A DNA stretch of 51,390 nucleotides from contig JAUVKF010000013.1 of the NCBI GenBank assembly GCA_030596395.1, forward strand, positions 1 to 51,390, given 5' to 3'. The DNA comes from Chlorobiota bacterium (GTDB taxonomy: Bacteria > Bacteroidota > Bacteroidia > Bacteroidales > F082). The notes below the pieces were generated by a model. The model was not told the DNA's origin and did not search any database. It worked only from the letters and a program-made list of their open reading frames with translations. The first letter of the stretch is position 1, and each line of letters begins with the position of its first letter. Shown here piece after piece: positions 41,092-50,039 of the stretch. The position numbers and the translations under genes are program-made.

Positions 41092-44000
41092 ATGAAAAAA
41101 CTCACCTTTTTTCTTCTCGCACTCTTATTTCCGTTAAGTTTTGTAGTCTCACAAACCAGGACTAATCAAAAAGCTTTAGGACGAATTTCATTTGAGCAAA
41201 ATCAAAAATTCCAACGTCAAAGAGCAGAAGTGATTGATTACGCTAAAAAGCACAACCTTCCTGTTCGTTTCGAAAAAGAAGGTGTTACTTATGAAATGCA
41301 GTACATTAACGCATTCGGTCGACCTCAGTATTATATCACACACAATGCTGATGCTGCCGAAACCATTTCGACTGATGAAGTGTATTCCGGAGGTTCTGCG
41401 GGATTGAGCCTGGATGGAACCGGCCAGGTTCCCCGTGAATGGGATGCCGGAACAGCATTAAGTACACATCAGGAATTTGACACCCGATTAACTAACCTTG
41501 ATGCGACTGCAGTCCATTTTCACACCACGCATGTTGCCGGTACTATCATCGCTTCCGGATTTGATCCTGCTGCCACTGGTATGGCGTACGCAGCTAGCCT
41601 GAGGGTATTCGATTGGAATGATGACGAGGCAGAGATGGCAGCGGAAGCAGCGACAGGAGCCCTTGTCAGCAACCACTCCTATGGATGGATAAGAGGTTGG
41701 TATGGAGATACCTGGTATGGAGATCCTGCCATAAGCGACCAGGAAGATTATTTGTTTGGTTTTTATGATTCCACTTCTGAATTGTGGGATGATATTGCAT
41801 ATAATGCTCCTTATTTTCTTATCGTAAAATCTGCCGGAAACGATAGGAATGATTGTGATCCTGATCCACCTGATGATTACCCTTGCGATGGAGCCCCTGA
41901 TGGCTACGATTGTATTGGTCAGCAAGCCATTTGTAAAAATATTTTAACTGTTGGTGCTGTAAATGATATTACCGGTGGTTATACAGACCCTTCTGATGTA
42001 GTAATGAGTTCATTCAGTTCATGGGGGCCTGCCGATGATGGGAGGATAAAACCAGATATAGTAGCAAATGGTACAGGACTTTATTCTACCTGGCATACAG
42101 GTAATTCTGATTATAACTCAATAGGAGGAACTTCAATGGCGGCACCGTCAGTAACCGGTTCAATTTCACTTCTACACCAGCATTATGAAGATGAATTTGG
42201 TGCAGGAAGTAAAATGAAAGCAGCCACTACCAAAGCACTTGTTATCCATACCGCCGATGAGGCAGGCTCAAATGATGGCCCCGATTATGCGTTTGGCTGG
42301 GGATTGATGAATACAAAATCCGCCGCAGAAAAAATAACCGAAGACCTCACAACTGATGTAATTACTGAAAATGTGCTGGCCGATGGTGAATCCTATACGC
42401 GCGAAATTACAACTACGGGCACAAACTCGATAAGGGTTACACTTGCTTGGACCGATCCGCCCGGCACACCTCCGGCTGCATCACTTGACCCAACAGATGT
42501 AATGCTTGTTAACGACCTTGACCTGCAAGTTGAAAATATAACAAAAAGGACTGTCTATTATCCATGGAAACTCGACAGGGATAACCCTGCAAGTGCTGCA
42601 ACAAATGCCGCTGAGAATAATGTAGATAATGTAGAGATGGTTGAAATTGCGAGTCCGTCTTCGGCAACAACCTATACCATTACAGTTGATCATGATGGTA
42701 CGTTGGACGGCGGTTCGCAAGCTTTTTCACTGATTATCAGCGGTGATATCGATAATGCTGTGGCACCTGTTGCAGATTTTTATGCATCAGAAATCGATGT
42801 TCTTGAAGAAGATGCTGTTACTTTTACTGATGCATCGGATAATATCCCAACATCATGGTCATGGACTTTTACACCGTCAACAGTTGTTTATATAAACGGA
42901 ACCTCCTCTACTTCGCAAAATCCTGAAGTTTATTTTACTGCCGATGGAGATTATACTGTAGAACTAACAGCAACCAATACCAATGGATCAGGCAGCGAAA
43001 CAAAAACAGATTATATAACTGTAAATGCAGTTGTTCGATGGACAGGAACATCTGACACTGATTGGAATAATGCTTCAAACTGGGATTCCAGAACTGTTCC
43101 CGATGAGAATACTGATATATTTATTCCATCAGGTGTGTCAAATTATCCGGAAATTTCAGACTCTCTATACATTAATTCTAGCTGGACTTATGCTTGTAAA
43201 AGCCTGAAGATAAAAAATGGCGGAACCGTTACTGTGGGTACTTCAGCGTCTCCATTCGCTGATATATTTGTTTATGGAGACTTAACTGTTGAAACCGGAG
43301 GAACACTGGAATTGTCCGATGACCTTGATGTAAAATCAGGAGGTAATTTGATGATTACGGGAGGAACAGTAACAAATTTTTACAACAATGGTGGTTTTGG
43401 TGATTTTATCTTTAGAGATGGTTCCGGAGGATCTATGACGAGCGGATCGATAATTATTTATGATTATATTGGTTTTGCATCATTATCAACCTGGAATGCT
43501 ACAGGAGGTACAGTTTTTTGTGCAGGAGATAATGATACTATCGTCATTGAAAATGATTCACCCAATGCTTACATAAATGATCTAGTTGTAGAACAGGATG
43601 TAACTGCATTTTATGATTTTTCAGCGCATAGTTTTGACATTAACGGGGACATGACGGTAGAACAGGGAGGAAGGTTTGCCATAGATTGGTATGGAGCGGG
43701 TAACCAAACGATCAATGTAGGAGGTAATGCCACTTTCGAACCGGAATCGGATGTAATTATTTATAATACAAGCACGATAAACGTTACCGGTGATGCAACG
43801 CTTGAAAGTACTGCCGGCGGAACGGCTTCCCTCTTTGAAATCGGAACATTTAATGTTTCAGGAACATTAACAGTTCAGCGTTTTGTTACAGATAATAGCT
43901 GGCATTCAATTGCTGCACCCGTTGATAACATTACTGTAAACAGTCTGTATTTTAATCACAACCCCGATGTATGGTTAAAACGATACCTTGAACCCAGCAA

Positions 44001-45144
44001 TACATGGGATTATATTACTTCGTTAAGTACACCCATGCCCTTTGGAACCGGGTTTGCAACATGGGTAGAGAACACCTCTCCCAGGAGTGATGTTACCATT
44101 GATTTTATCGGTGATGTAATGAATACAGACCTGGTATTAACATCGCTTACCTGGGGTGGCGATACTGATCATGGTTACAATTTAGTAGGTAATCCTTTCC
44201 CTTGTCCTATAAGCTGGGACTGGGGAAGTTGGGATACTACCAATATCAATGGTAGTGTTTGGGTATGGCAGGATGGCGGCTTGGGAGATGGAAGCGGAAC
44301 CTATCTTTACAGAAACGCACAACAACAGGGAAACCTCACCGCTGGTGTTATACCACTTGCACAGGGTTTCTTTGTACAGGCCAATAATACCAGTCCGTCA
44401 CTTACAATACCTGTTGATGCAATGGCGCTCACTAGTTTGGATTTTTATAAAAATTCACCTTCAGCGGATTATGAAGGCCCTCCTTATGTGGTATTTTGCC
44501 TCCACAATAATCAATACCTGGATGAAGTGTGGGTTACTTTTAGTGAAAACTGCTCAGAACATTTTGATAATGGGTGGGATGTAAATAAGTTGTTTGGTGA
44601 AAATACCTCTCAGTTGTATATTGATGAAGGCGAATATCAATTTAGCATTGATGCATTGCCTCTTTTAAATAATGATGAAAAAATTGTGGAATTATCATTG
44701 AATCCATTTAATAACGGTGAGTACTCTTTGGTCCTTAATGAGATTGAAAAGTTAGATAACACGGAAGTATTTCTTGAAGACAAAAAAACCGGTCAGATTC
44801 AAGATATGGTTTTGGAAAACACTTACTTTTTCAATGCAAAAACAAATGATGATCCTAAACGGTTCCTGATTCATTTTAACCCCATACCAACTTCAGTGGA
44901 AATGACAGAAGATAGGAGTAGTTGCCACATTTATTCTTACAACAAGACGGTATATGTAAAACTTGACGATACGTATAATAACCCTCAGGTTGAAATTAGC
45001 GACTTGTTTGGCAGGAAAATTACAGTTGCAAAATTAAAAGCTGCTGCATTGAACAGCATTACTTTAAATTATAACAATTCCTATCTTATTGTGCGTGTTA
45101 TTGATGATGGCCAATCTACGGTAAAGAAAGTTTTCATTCATTAA
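41092..45144 (+). CDS. T9SS-secreted subtilisin-like protease with PKD and shared C-terminal module
   Basis: The 1350 residues have a signal peptide (to about residue 21), a propeptide, and an S8 catalytic domain with Asp118 (EWDAG), His144 (HTTHVAGT) and Ser348 (GTSMAAP). The oxyanion Asn lies in SAGNDRN. After a beta domain come PKD (about 559-645), the RWTGTSDTDW Gly-rich repeat region (648-925), a TVQRFVTDNSWHSIAAPV module (from 927), and a T9SS type A sorting domain ending KKVFIH. Everything after about residue 555 is homologous to the C-terminal half of the sortilin-like protein at 32290. The protease domain is a paralogue of the one at 37541. It is followed 18 bp later by a PID-CTERM-like microprotein gene. 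Confidence 0.93.
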   Translation: MKKLTFFLLALLFPLSFVVSQTRTNQKALGRISFEQNQKFQRQRAEVIDYAKKHNLPVRFEKEGVTYEMQYINAFGRPQYYITHNADAAETISTDEVYSGGSAGLSLDGTGQVPREWDAGTALSTHQEFDTRLTNLDATAVHFHTTHVAGTIIASGFDPAATGMAYAASLRVFDWNDDEAEMAAEAATGALVSNHSYGWIRGWYGDTWYGDPAISDQEDYLFGFYDSTSELWDDIAYNAPYFLIVKSAGNDRNDCDPDPPDDYPCDGAPDGYDCIGQQAICKNILTVGAVNDITGGYTDPSDVVMSSFSSWGPADDGRIKPDIVANGTGLYSTWHTGNSDYNSIGGTSMAAPSVTGSISLLHQHYEDEFGAGSKMKAATTKALVIHTADEAGSNDGPDYAFGWGLMNTKSAAEKITEDLTTDVITENVLADGESYTREITTTGTNSIRVTLAWTDPPGTPPAASLDPTDVMLVNDLDLQVENITKRTVYYPWKLDRDNPASAATNAAENNVDNVEMVEIASPSSATTYTITVDHDGTLDGGSQAFSLIISGDIDNAVAPVADFYASEIDVLEEDAVTFTDASDNIPTSWSWTFTPSTVVYINGTSSTSQNPEVYFTADGDYTVELTATNTNGSGSETKTDYITVNAVVRWTGTSDTDWNNASNWDSRTVPDENTDIFIPSGVSNYPEISDSLYINSSWTYACKSLKIKNGGTVTVGTSASPFADIFVYGDLTVETGGTLELSDDLDVKSGGNLMITGGTVTNFYNNGGFGDFIFRDGSGGSMTSGSIIIYDYIGFASLSTWNATGGTVFCAGDNDTIVIENDSPNAYINDLVVEQDVTAFYDFSAHSFDINGDMTVEQGGRFAIDWYGAGNQTINVGGNATFEPESDVIIYNTSTINVTGDATLESTAGGTASLFEIGTFNVSGTLTVQRFVTDNSWHSIAAPVDNITVNSLYFNHNPDVWLKRYLEPSNTWDYITSLSTPMPFGTGFATWVENTSPRSDVTIDFIGDVMNTDLVLTSLTWGGDTDHGYNLVGNPFPCPISWDWGSWDTTNINGSVWVWQDGGLGDGSGTYLYRNAQQQGNLTAGVIPLAQGFFVQANNTSPSLTIPVDAMALTSLDFYKNSPSADYEGPPYVVFCLHNNQYLDEVWVTFSENCSEHFDNGWDVNKLFGENTSQLYIDEGEYQFSIDALPLLNNDEKIVELSLNPFNNGEYSLVLNEIEKLDNTEVFLEDKKTGQIQDMVLENTYFFNAKTNDDPKRFLIHFNPIPTSVEMTEDRSSCHIYSYNKTVYVKLDDTYNNPQVEISDLFGRKITVAKLKAAALNSITLNYNNSYLIVRVIDDGQSTVKKVFIH

Positions 45145-45162
45145 TTAAAGATCAAAATAGCC

Positions 45163-45399
45163 ATGAAAAAACTAAAATACATAAAGTTAATTATAGCAAT
45201 GATTATTTTCCAGGTCTTCTCGTTTACTGCTTTTGCCCAAATGATGGCTCCCGAAGATCCAGGCGGAGAACCTGTGGGTGAAGACCCGATCGGTGGAGGA
45301 GCACCGCTTAGTGGTGGTACTTTAATTTTAACGATCCTTGGAGCATTTTACGGAGGAAAGAAAATATATGACAGGAACAGAAAAGCAAATGCATTATAA
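45163..45399 (+). CDS. PID-CTERM-like exported microprotein, copy 2
   Basis: This 78-residue paralogue of the product of 36996-37214 shares the signal peptide, the segment EDPGGEPVGEDPIGGGAP, a hydrophobic helix (LSGGTLILTILGAFYGG) and the basic end KKIYDRNRK. The conserved DPGGxPVGEDPxGGGAP between copies suggests selection on the short linker. It is cotranscribed with the subtilase at 41092. No biochemical function is known to me. Confidence 0.85.
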   Translation: MKKLKYIKLIIAMIIFQVFSFTAFAQMMAPEDPGGEPVGEDPIGGGAPLSGGTLILTILGAFYGGKKIYDRNRKANAL

Positions 45400-45433
45400 G
45401 TTAATTGCAAAAACAATGCATGAAATCAAATAA

Positions 45434-45579
45434 GAAGAGGCTGTCTCATAAGTTCTAATTCACGCAGCGGCGCAGAGCACGCAGAGAAAAACACAATAGA
45501 AAATCAGCACATTAACTCTGCGACCTTAGCGGCTCTGCGTGAAAAATTTAAAATCCAATACTTATGAGACAGCCTCTTC
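45434..45579. mobile_element. 146-bp MITE-like element with 19-bp terminal inverted repeats
   Basis: Perfect 19-bp inverted repeats (GAAGAGGCTGTCTCATAAG at 45434-45452 and its complement at 45561-45579) enclose 108 bp without coding potential. Inside lies a second inverted repeat with TTCACGCAG at 45460-45468 facing CTGCGTGAA, and CAGAG/CTCTG segments nearer the centre. The termini look like those of a full-length insertion sequence, possibly of the IS1182 type; this is from memory. I see no clear target duplication. Confidence 0.65.
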
Positions 45580-45597
45580 ACTTTATTAATGATTCAA

Positions 45598-47019
45598 TTA
45601 AATGTAACTCTCTAACTTCACAAATTCCCTCGGCTCCGCCATTGTTCTTTCCACATCTTCAACTGTTTTAGGAATTGGTTTTCCCAAAACGCGATGCCCA
45701 TCCTCTGTTACCAGAACATCATCTTCAATTCTGATTCCTCCAAAATCTTTATAGGTTTCCACTTTGTCGTAATTGATGAAATCCAAGAACTTACCCTCAC
45801 CTCTGAATTTGTCAATGAGTGCCGGAATAAAATAACAACCCGGTTCAACAGTCAATACAAATCCTGGTTTTAATTCTTTACCCAGCCTGAGGTAAGCAGT
45901 TCCAAACTGTTCTGATCGAATTGTATTTTCATCATATCCAACAAAATTCTCTCCCAGTCCTTCCATATCATGAACATCCATGCCCATCATATGCCCGAGG
46001 CCATGTGGGAAAAACAAAGTATGCGCGCCAACAGCAACAGCATCATCAACATCGCCCTTCATTAAGCCAATGTCTTTCAATCCTTTTACAATCTCGCGTG
46101 CTGCAACAAAATGCATTTCACGGTATCTTAAACCTGGTTTAATTGCTGCTGTTGAATTAACAATAGCATTTAAAACTGCCAGGTAAACATCTTTTTGCCG
46201 GGTATTAAATTTACCACCTACCGGGACGGTTCGGGTAATATCACTGGCATAGTGCAGTTGTGTTTCTGCTCCGGCATCAGTTACCATCATCCTGCCTTTT
46301 TCAAGTATATTCCCGTGGTAATGATTATGTAAAGTTTGTCCATCCATGCTTAAAATAATCGGAAAAGAAACTGGTCCGCCAAGTGCAAGTGAAATACCTT
46401 CGATGGTTCCGGCTATCTCCTGCTCCACCACTCCGGGCATTGCCATTTTCATAGATGTGGTATGCATCAGGTATGCAATATCAACTGCCTTTTCAATTTC
46501 AGCAATTTCATATTCATCTTTAATTTCTTTCAGTTTTACAACGGCTTTGATCAAATCAACAGAAGCCCCGGACTTTACTTCAACAATTGATTTACCCAGC
46601 AATTCAGTGAGCTGGATGACGGAGGTTCCCCTGTAAGTTGGAAGAAAATGGATTTGTTGACCCTTGCTTATTCCATTGCCAATGAAAGAAGACAGGTCAT
46701 TCATCGGAGATGTATTTTCAATACCGACCTCAGCTGCCATATCAGCTACTTTTGGCTGAACGCCCATCCATATAATGTCTTCAATATCGAAATCATTACC
46801 GAAAATGTACTCCTTGTCATTGTCCACATCAATCACACCTGTAAAACCGGGGTGGTCAAGGCCAAAGAAATAAAGAAAATGACTATCCTGCCTGAAATGA
46901 TAAGTGTTTGCAAGATAATTAAATGCAGCTTCTTCGTTACCCATAAAAAGGGCAATTCCTGATCCCAATTCCTTTTTCAATTGGTTTCTTCTTTCGATAT
47001 AAACTTCTTTTTTAAACAT
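45598..47019 (-). CDS. M24 family Xaa-Pro aminopeptidase (aminopeptidase P)
   Basis: This enzyme cleaves N-terminal residues preceding proline and is probably cytosolic, as no signal peptide is seen. The 473 residues have an AMP_N domain (FMGNEEAAFNY, FRQDSHFLYFFGLDHPG) and a pita-bread M24 domain with the metal ligands Asp (TDAGAE), Asp (SDITRTVPVGG), His (PHGLGHMMG), Glu (VEPGCY) and Glu (RIEDDVLV). All five ligands are present. A second M24 gene lies 0.9 kb away on the same strand, with aqpZ between. The two proteins are only distant paralogues. Confidence 0.94.
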   Translation of the reverse strand: MFKKEVYIERRNQLKKELGSGIALFMGNEEAAFNYLANTYHFRQDSHFLYFFGLDHPGFTGVIDVDNDKEYIFGNDFDIEDIIWMGVQPKVADMAAEVGIENTSPMNDLSSFIGNGISKGQQIHFLPTYRGTSVIQLTELLGKSIVEVKSGASVDLIKAVVKLKEIKDEYEIAEIEKAVDIAYLMHTTSMKMAMPGVVEQEIAGTIEGISLALGGPVSFPIILSMDGQTLHNHYHGNILEKGRMMVTDAGAETQLHYASDITRTVPVGGKFNTRQKDVYLAVLNAIVNSTAAIKPGLRYREMHFVAAREIVKGLKDIGLMKGDVDDAVAVGAHTLFFPHGLGHMMGMDVHDMEGLGENFVGYDENTIRSEQFGTAYLRLGKELKPGFVLTVEPGCYFIPALIDKFRGEGKFLDFINYDKVETYKDFGGIRIEDDVLVTEDGHRVLGKPIPKTVEDVERTMAEPREFVKLESYI

Positions 47020-47210
47020 GCTATATTTTGTTAATTAATTCAATAATTCTGGAAGCCTTCAAAAGTAGTAAAAAGAGCCGGCAGAATTATAATCTTATTC
47101 TTAATTCTTAATCCTTTTCGGATGTATATCTATTTTCTTTTTGGCACAAAAATACTACCTGTCCATAATATCAGGATACCAGAAAAATACTTTCAAAGAA
47201 AATAATTTGT

Positions 47211-47909
47211 TTAATCTGATTCTTTGCTTTCAAAAAACCATTTATAAACAATACCTGCGAGTATTGCACCAATAATCGGCATCACCCAGAAGAACCACAA
47301 TTGAGTCAGGGCAATTCCTCCTTCAAACAAAGCAGGCCCGGTACTTCTCGCGGGGTTAACCGATGTATTTGTAATCGGGATACTAATCAGGTGGATGAGT
47401 GTAAGGGTCAGGCCGATGGCAATGCCTGCAAAACCTGCCGGAGCCCTTTTATCGGTTGCGCCAAGAATGACAAACAAAAACATGAAAGTTAATACTACCT
47501 CGGCAATTAATGCTGCAATATAAGAATATCCTTGCGGAGAGTGTTCTCCATAACCATTACTTGCCAGCCCTCCTGAATATCCTTCACTTCCACTTGCAAT
47601 ACCATACAATGCTGCCGCTGCAACAATAGCACCTACTACCTGTGCGATAATGTAAGGAAGCAGATCTTTGCCAGGAAAACGACCACCGGCCCATAGTCCA
47701 AATGACACTGCCGGATTAAAGTGCCCCCCCGAAATACTTCCAACGGCATAAACCATGGTAAGTACTGTTAAACCAAAGGCGAGTGCTACGCCAAGGTAAC
47801 CAATTCCAACTCCGGGAATTCCAGCGGCTAAAACTGCGCTACCACAGCCTCCAAATACCAGCCAGAAAGTTCCAAAAAATTCTGCTCCTAATTTTTTAAA
47901 TAAATCCAT
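47211..47909 (-). CDS. aqpZ: aquaporin Z-type water channel
   Basis: The 232 residues form a six-helix major intrinsic protein with two NPA motifs ([10 protein letters not shown] and [10 protein letters not shown]). The extracellular loop Arg follows the second NPA, and aromatic and small residues indicate a water rather than glycerol selectivity. The start [22 protein letters not shown] is typical of AqpZ. It lies between two aminopeptidase P genes on the same strand, with 29 bp to the upstream one; a shared transcript is likely, though a functional link is not evident. Confidence 0.95.
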   Translation of the reverse strand: MDLFKKLGAEFFGTFWLVFGGCGSAVLAAGIPGVGIGYLGVALAFGLTVLTMVYAVGSISGGHFNPAVSFGLWAGGRFPGKDLLPYIIAQVVGAIVAAAALYGIASGSEGYSGGLASNGYGEHSPQGYSYIAALIAEVVLTFMFLFVILGATDKRAPAGFAGIAIGLTLTLIHLISIPITNTSVNPARSTGPALFEGGIALTQLWFFWVMPIIGAILAGIVYKWFFESKESD

Positions 47910-47938
47910 AATACTTGTTGTTTTTGGTGAATATTAAA

Positions 47939-49228
47939 TTAACTCTTCATCAGTTCTTCTATTTCATCAACTTCGATGGGTATATTTTCCATCAGGTCAA
48001 CGGGCTCTCTGTCAGTAATAAGAATATCATTTTCAATCCTGATCCCAATATTTTCTTCACGGATATAAAGTCCCGGTTCGCATGTGAGTACCATTCCCGG
48101 TTTGAAGGGTTCTTCTTTCGTACCAACATCGTGAACATCAAGCCCCAGAAAATGTGATGTACCATGCATAAAGTATTTTTTAAAAAGCGGGTTCTTCGGA
48201 TCCTGATTTTTCACATCGTCTTCGGTAAAAAGACCAAGACCGATCATTTCTGCCTCCATCAATGCGTTAACTTTTTCGTTTATTGTGTTGATTGAATTTC
48301 CTTTTACATACAGTACTTTGGTCTTTTTAAAAACGCGCAACACCGCATTGTAACATTCCTTCTGGCGCTCGGTGAACCGTCCATTTACAGGAATTGTCCT
48401 GCTCATATCTGCAGAATAATTGGCATACTCGGCACCAAAATCCATCAGTAACAAATCACCGTCTTTACATTCCTTGTCGTTTTCGATATAATGAAGCACA
48501 CAGGCGTTTTTTCCGGAAGCGATGATGGGCGCATACCCATGCCCGTTTGCCCGGTTGATGGTAAATTCATGCTCAATTTCAGCCTGCACATCAAATTCAT
48601 TTACGTCAGGTTTGGTAAAACGCAATACCCGTTCAAATGCACTTTTTGTGATGTCGCAAGCGGTCTTCATCAGCTTAATTTCTTCTTGCGATTTAATTAT
48701 CCTGAGCTGAGCAAGTATAGGAGCTGCACGCTCAAGCCGGTAAAGCGGATATTGTTCTTTAAACTGTTTGGCAAACCGTTGATTTTTGTCGGGTACTTCA
48801 CTATAAAATTTAACGTATTCGTTCGCGTTCAAAAAAACACTTTTGGCACCAACAAGCACTTCCCGTAACGAAATTTCAAAATCATTTTCCCAGAACACAT
48901 TTTCAATCCCGGAAATATCAGCAGCTTCTTCTTTCGTGTACTTATGCCCTTCCCAGGTGGCAATCAGCTCGTTTGTTTCAATAAGAAAAAGTACCTCCTT
49001 CAGCTTTTGATTGTCGCAACCGGGTGCAAGGATGAGAATGCTTTTTTCCTGGTCGATTCCTGTTAAATAAAAAAAATCGCTTTGCTGCCTGAATGGAAAA
49101 AACTGGTCACCATTTCTCGGATATTGGTCATTTGAATGAAAAATGGCAATACTGCCTTCAGGAAGTTGTTCAACAAACCGTTTCCTATTGTTTTTGAATA
49201 AAGAGTTATCAATTGGAGGATAGCGCAT
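47939..49228 (-). CDS. pepP: M24 family Xaa-Pro aminopeptidase, second copy
   Basis: The 429 residues match PepP length. The N-terminal AMP_N domain has AIFHSNDQYPRNGDQFFPFR and DFFYLTGIDQ. The M24 domain has ligands Asp (MDFGAEY), Asp (SADMSRTIPV), His (HGTSHFLGLDVHD), Glu (CEPGLYI) and Glu (IRIENDILIT). It removes the first residue of X-Pro peptides in the cytosol, completing degradation of peptides made by the exported proteases of this region. It is first in the order pepP - aqpZ - second M24 gene. Confidence 0.94.
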   Translation of the reverse strand: MRYPPIDNSLFKNNRKRFVEQLPEGSIAIFHSNDQYPRNGDQFFPFRQQSDFFYLTGIDQEKSILILAPGCDNQKLKEVLFLIETNELIATWEGHKYTKEEAADISGIENVFWENDFEISLREVLVGAKSVFLNANEYVKFYSEVPDKNQRFAKQFKEQYPLYRLERAAPILAQLRIIKSQEEIKLMKTACDITKSAFERVLRFTKPDVNEFDVQAEIEHEFTINRANGHGYAPIIASGKNACVLHYIENDKECKDGDLLLMDFGAEYANYSADMSRTIPVNGRFTERQKECYNAVLRVFKKTKVLYVKGNSINTINEKVNALMEAEMIGLGLFTEDDVKNQDPKNPLFKKYFMHGTSHFLGLDVHDVGTKEEPFKPGMVLTCEPGLYIREENIGIRIENDILITDREPVDLMENIPIEVDEIEELMKS

Positions 49229-49358
49229 TATGTAATCAACTTAAATTAATTTTAAATAGCAACAGATATAAATACGAAATGAATTAATTGATAAATTTGA
49301 TGGTTTCAAGCAAATATATCAAAATCAAACCAATTATAATCAGCTAAATTGCTTAATT

Positions 49359-50030
49359 ATGGGTAGTACTTTTTACTCTTCTCTAACCAAGAAGTACGTT
49401 ATGTCGCTGGCAGGATTGTTTTTAATGACCTTCCTGTTTGTGCACCTCGCTATTAATCTTTTGCTATTGTTTGATGATAGCAGAGGTTTATTCAACCAGG
49501 TTGCTCATTTTATGGGAACGAATCCCTTTATACAAACCTTTCAATGGGTTTTGTTTGGTGGATTTATCATTCATATGATTTTTGGAGTGATCCTCCAGAT
49601 CCAAAACTGGATGGCACGACCAAAAAGATACAAAAAAAAGGCTGTTTCGGAGGACAATTATTTTTCCAAATTTATGATCCACACCGGGATCGTCATAGGT
49701 ATCTTCCTGGTTATCCACCTTACTGATTTTTTTCTCAAAAAGATAGGAGGAACTGTACCGGAAATCCATCATGGCAACCTGGCAGGCATGGAAGATATGG
49801 GAATTCTGGTTTTTGAAAAATTTAAAATGATTGGCTATGTGATTTTTTATGTAGTTGCCCTGGTGATTTTAGGATTTCATCTTGACCACGCTTTCCAGTC
49901 TGCATTCCAATCGCTTGGCTTGAATCATAAAAAATATACACCTGTTATTAAGTGGCTCAGCCACTTTGTCGCTATCGTGTTAGCGGTTGGTTATATTTCA
50001 ATTCCTGTTTGTATTTACTTTTTCAAATAG
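49359..50030 (+). CDS. sdhC: succinate dehydrogenase/fumarate reductase cytochrome b subunit
   Basis: The 223 residues make five membrane helices with histidines placed for two hemes b (LFVHLAINLLLL, GFIIHMIFGVIL, MIHTGIVIGIFLVIHLTDF, ILGFHLDHAFQS, WLSHFVAIVLAVG). This is the single-subunit membrane anchor found in Bacteroidota SdhCAB complexes, which exchange electrons with menaquinone. It is followed 9 bp later by sdhA. The complex links the methylmalonyl-CoA mutase product succinyl-CoA/succinate with the quinone pool, in either direction. Confidence 0.95.
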   Translation: MGSTFYSSLTKKYVMSLAGLFLMTFLFVHLAINLLLLFDDSRGLFNQVAHFMGTNPFIQTFQWVLFGGFIIHMIFGVILQIQNWMARPKRYKKKAVSEDNYFSKFMIHTGIVIGIFLVIHLTDFFLKKIGGTVPEIHHGNLAGMEDMGILVFEKFKMIGYVIFYVVALVILGFHLDHAFQSAFQSLGLNHKKYTPVIKWLSHFVAIVLAVGYISIPVCIYFFK

Positions 50031-50039
50031 CAGTTAGAC

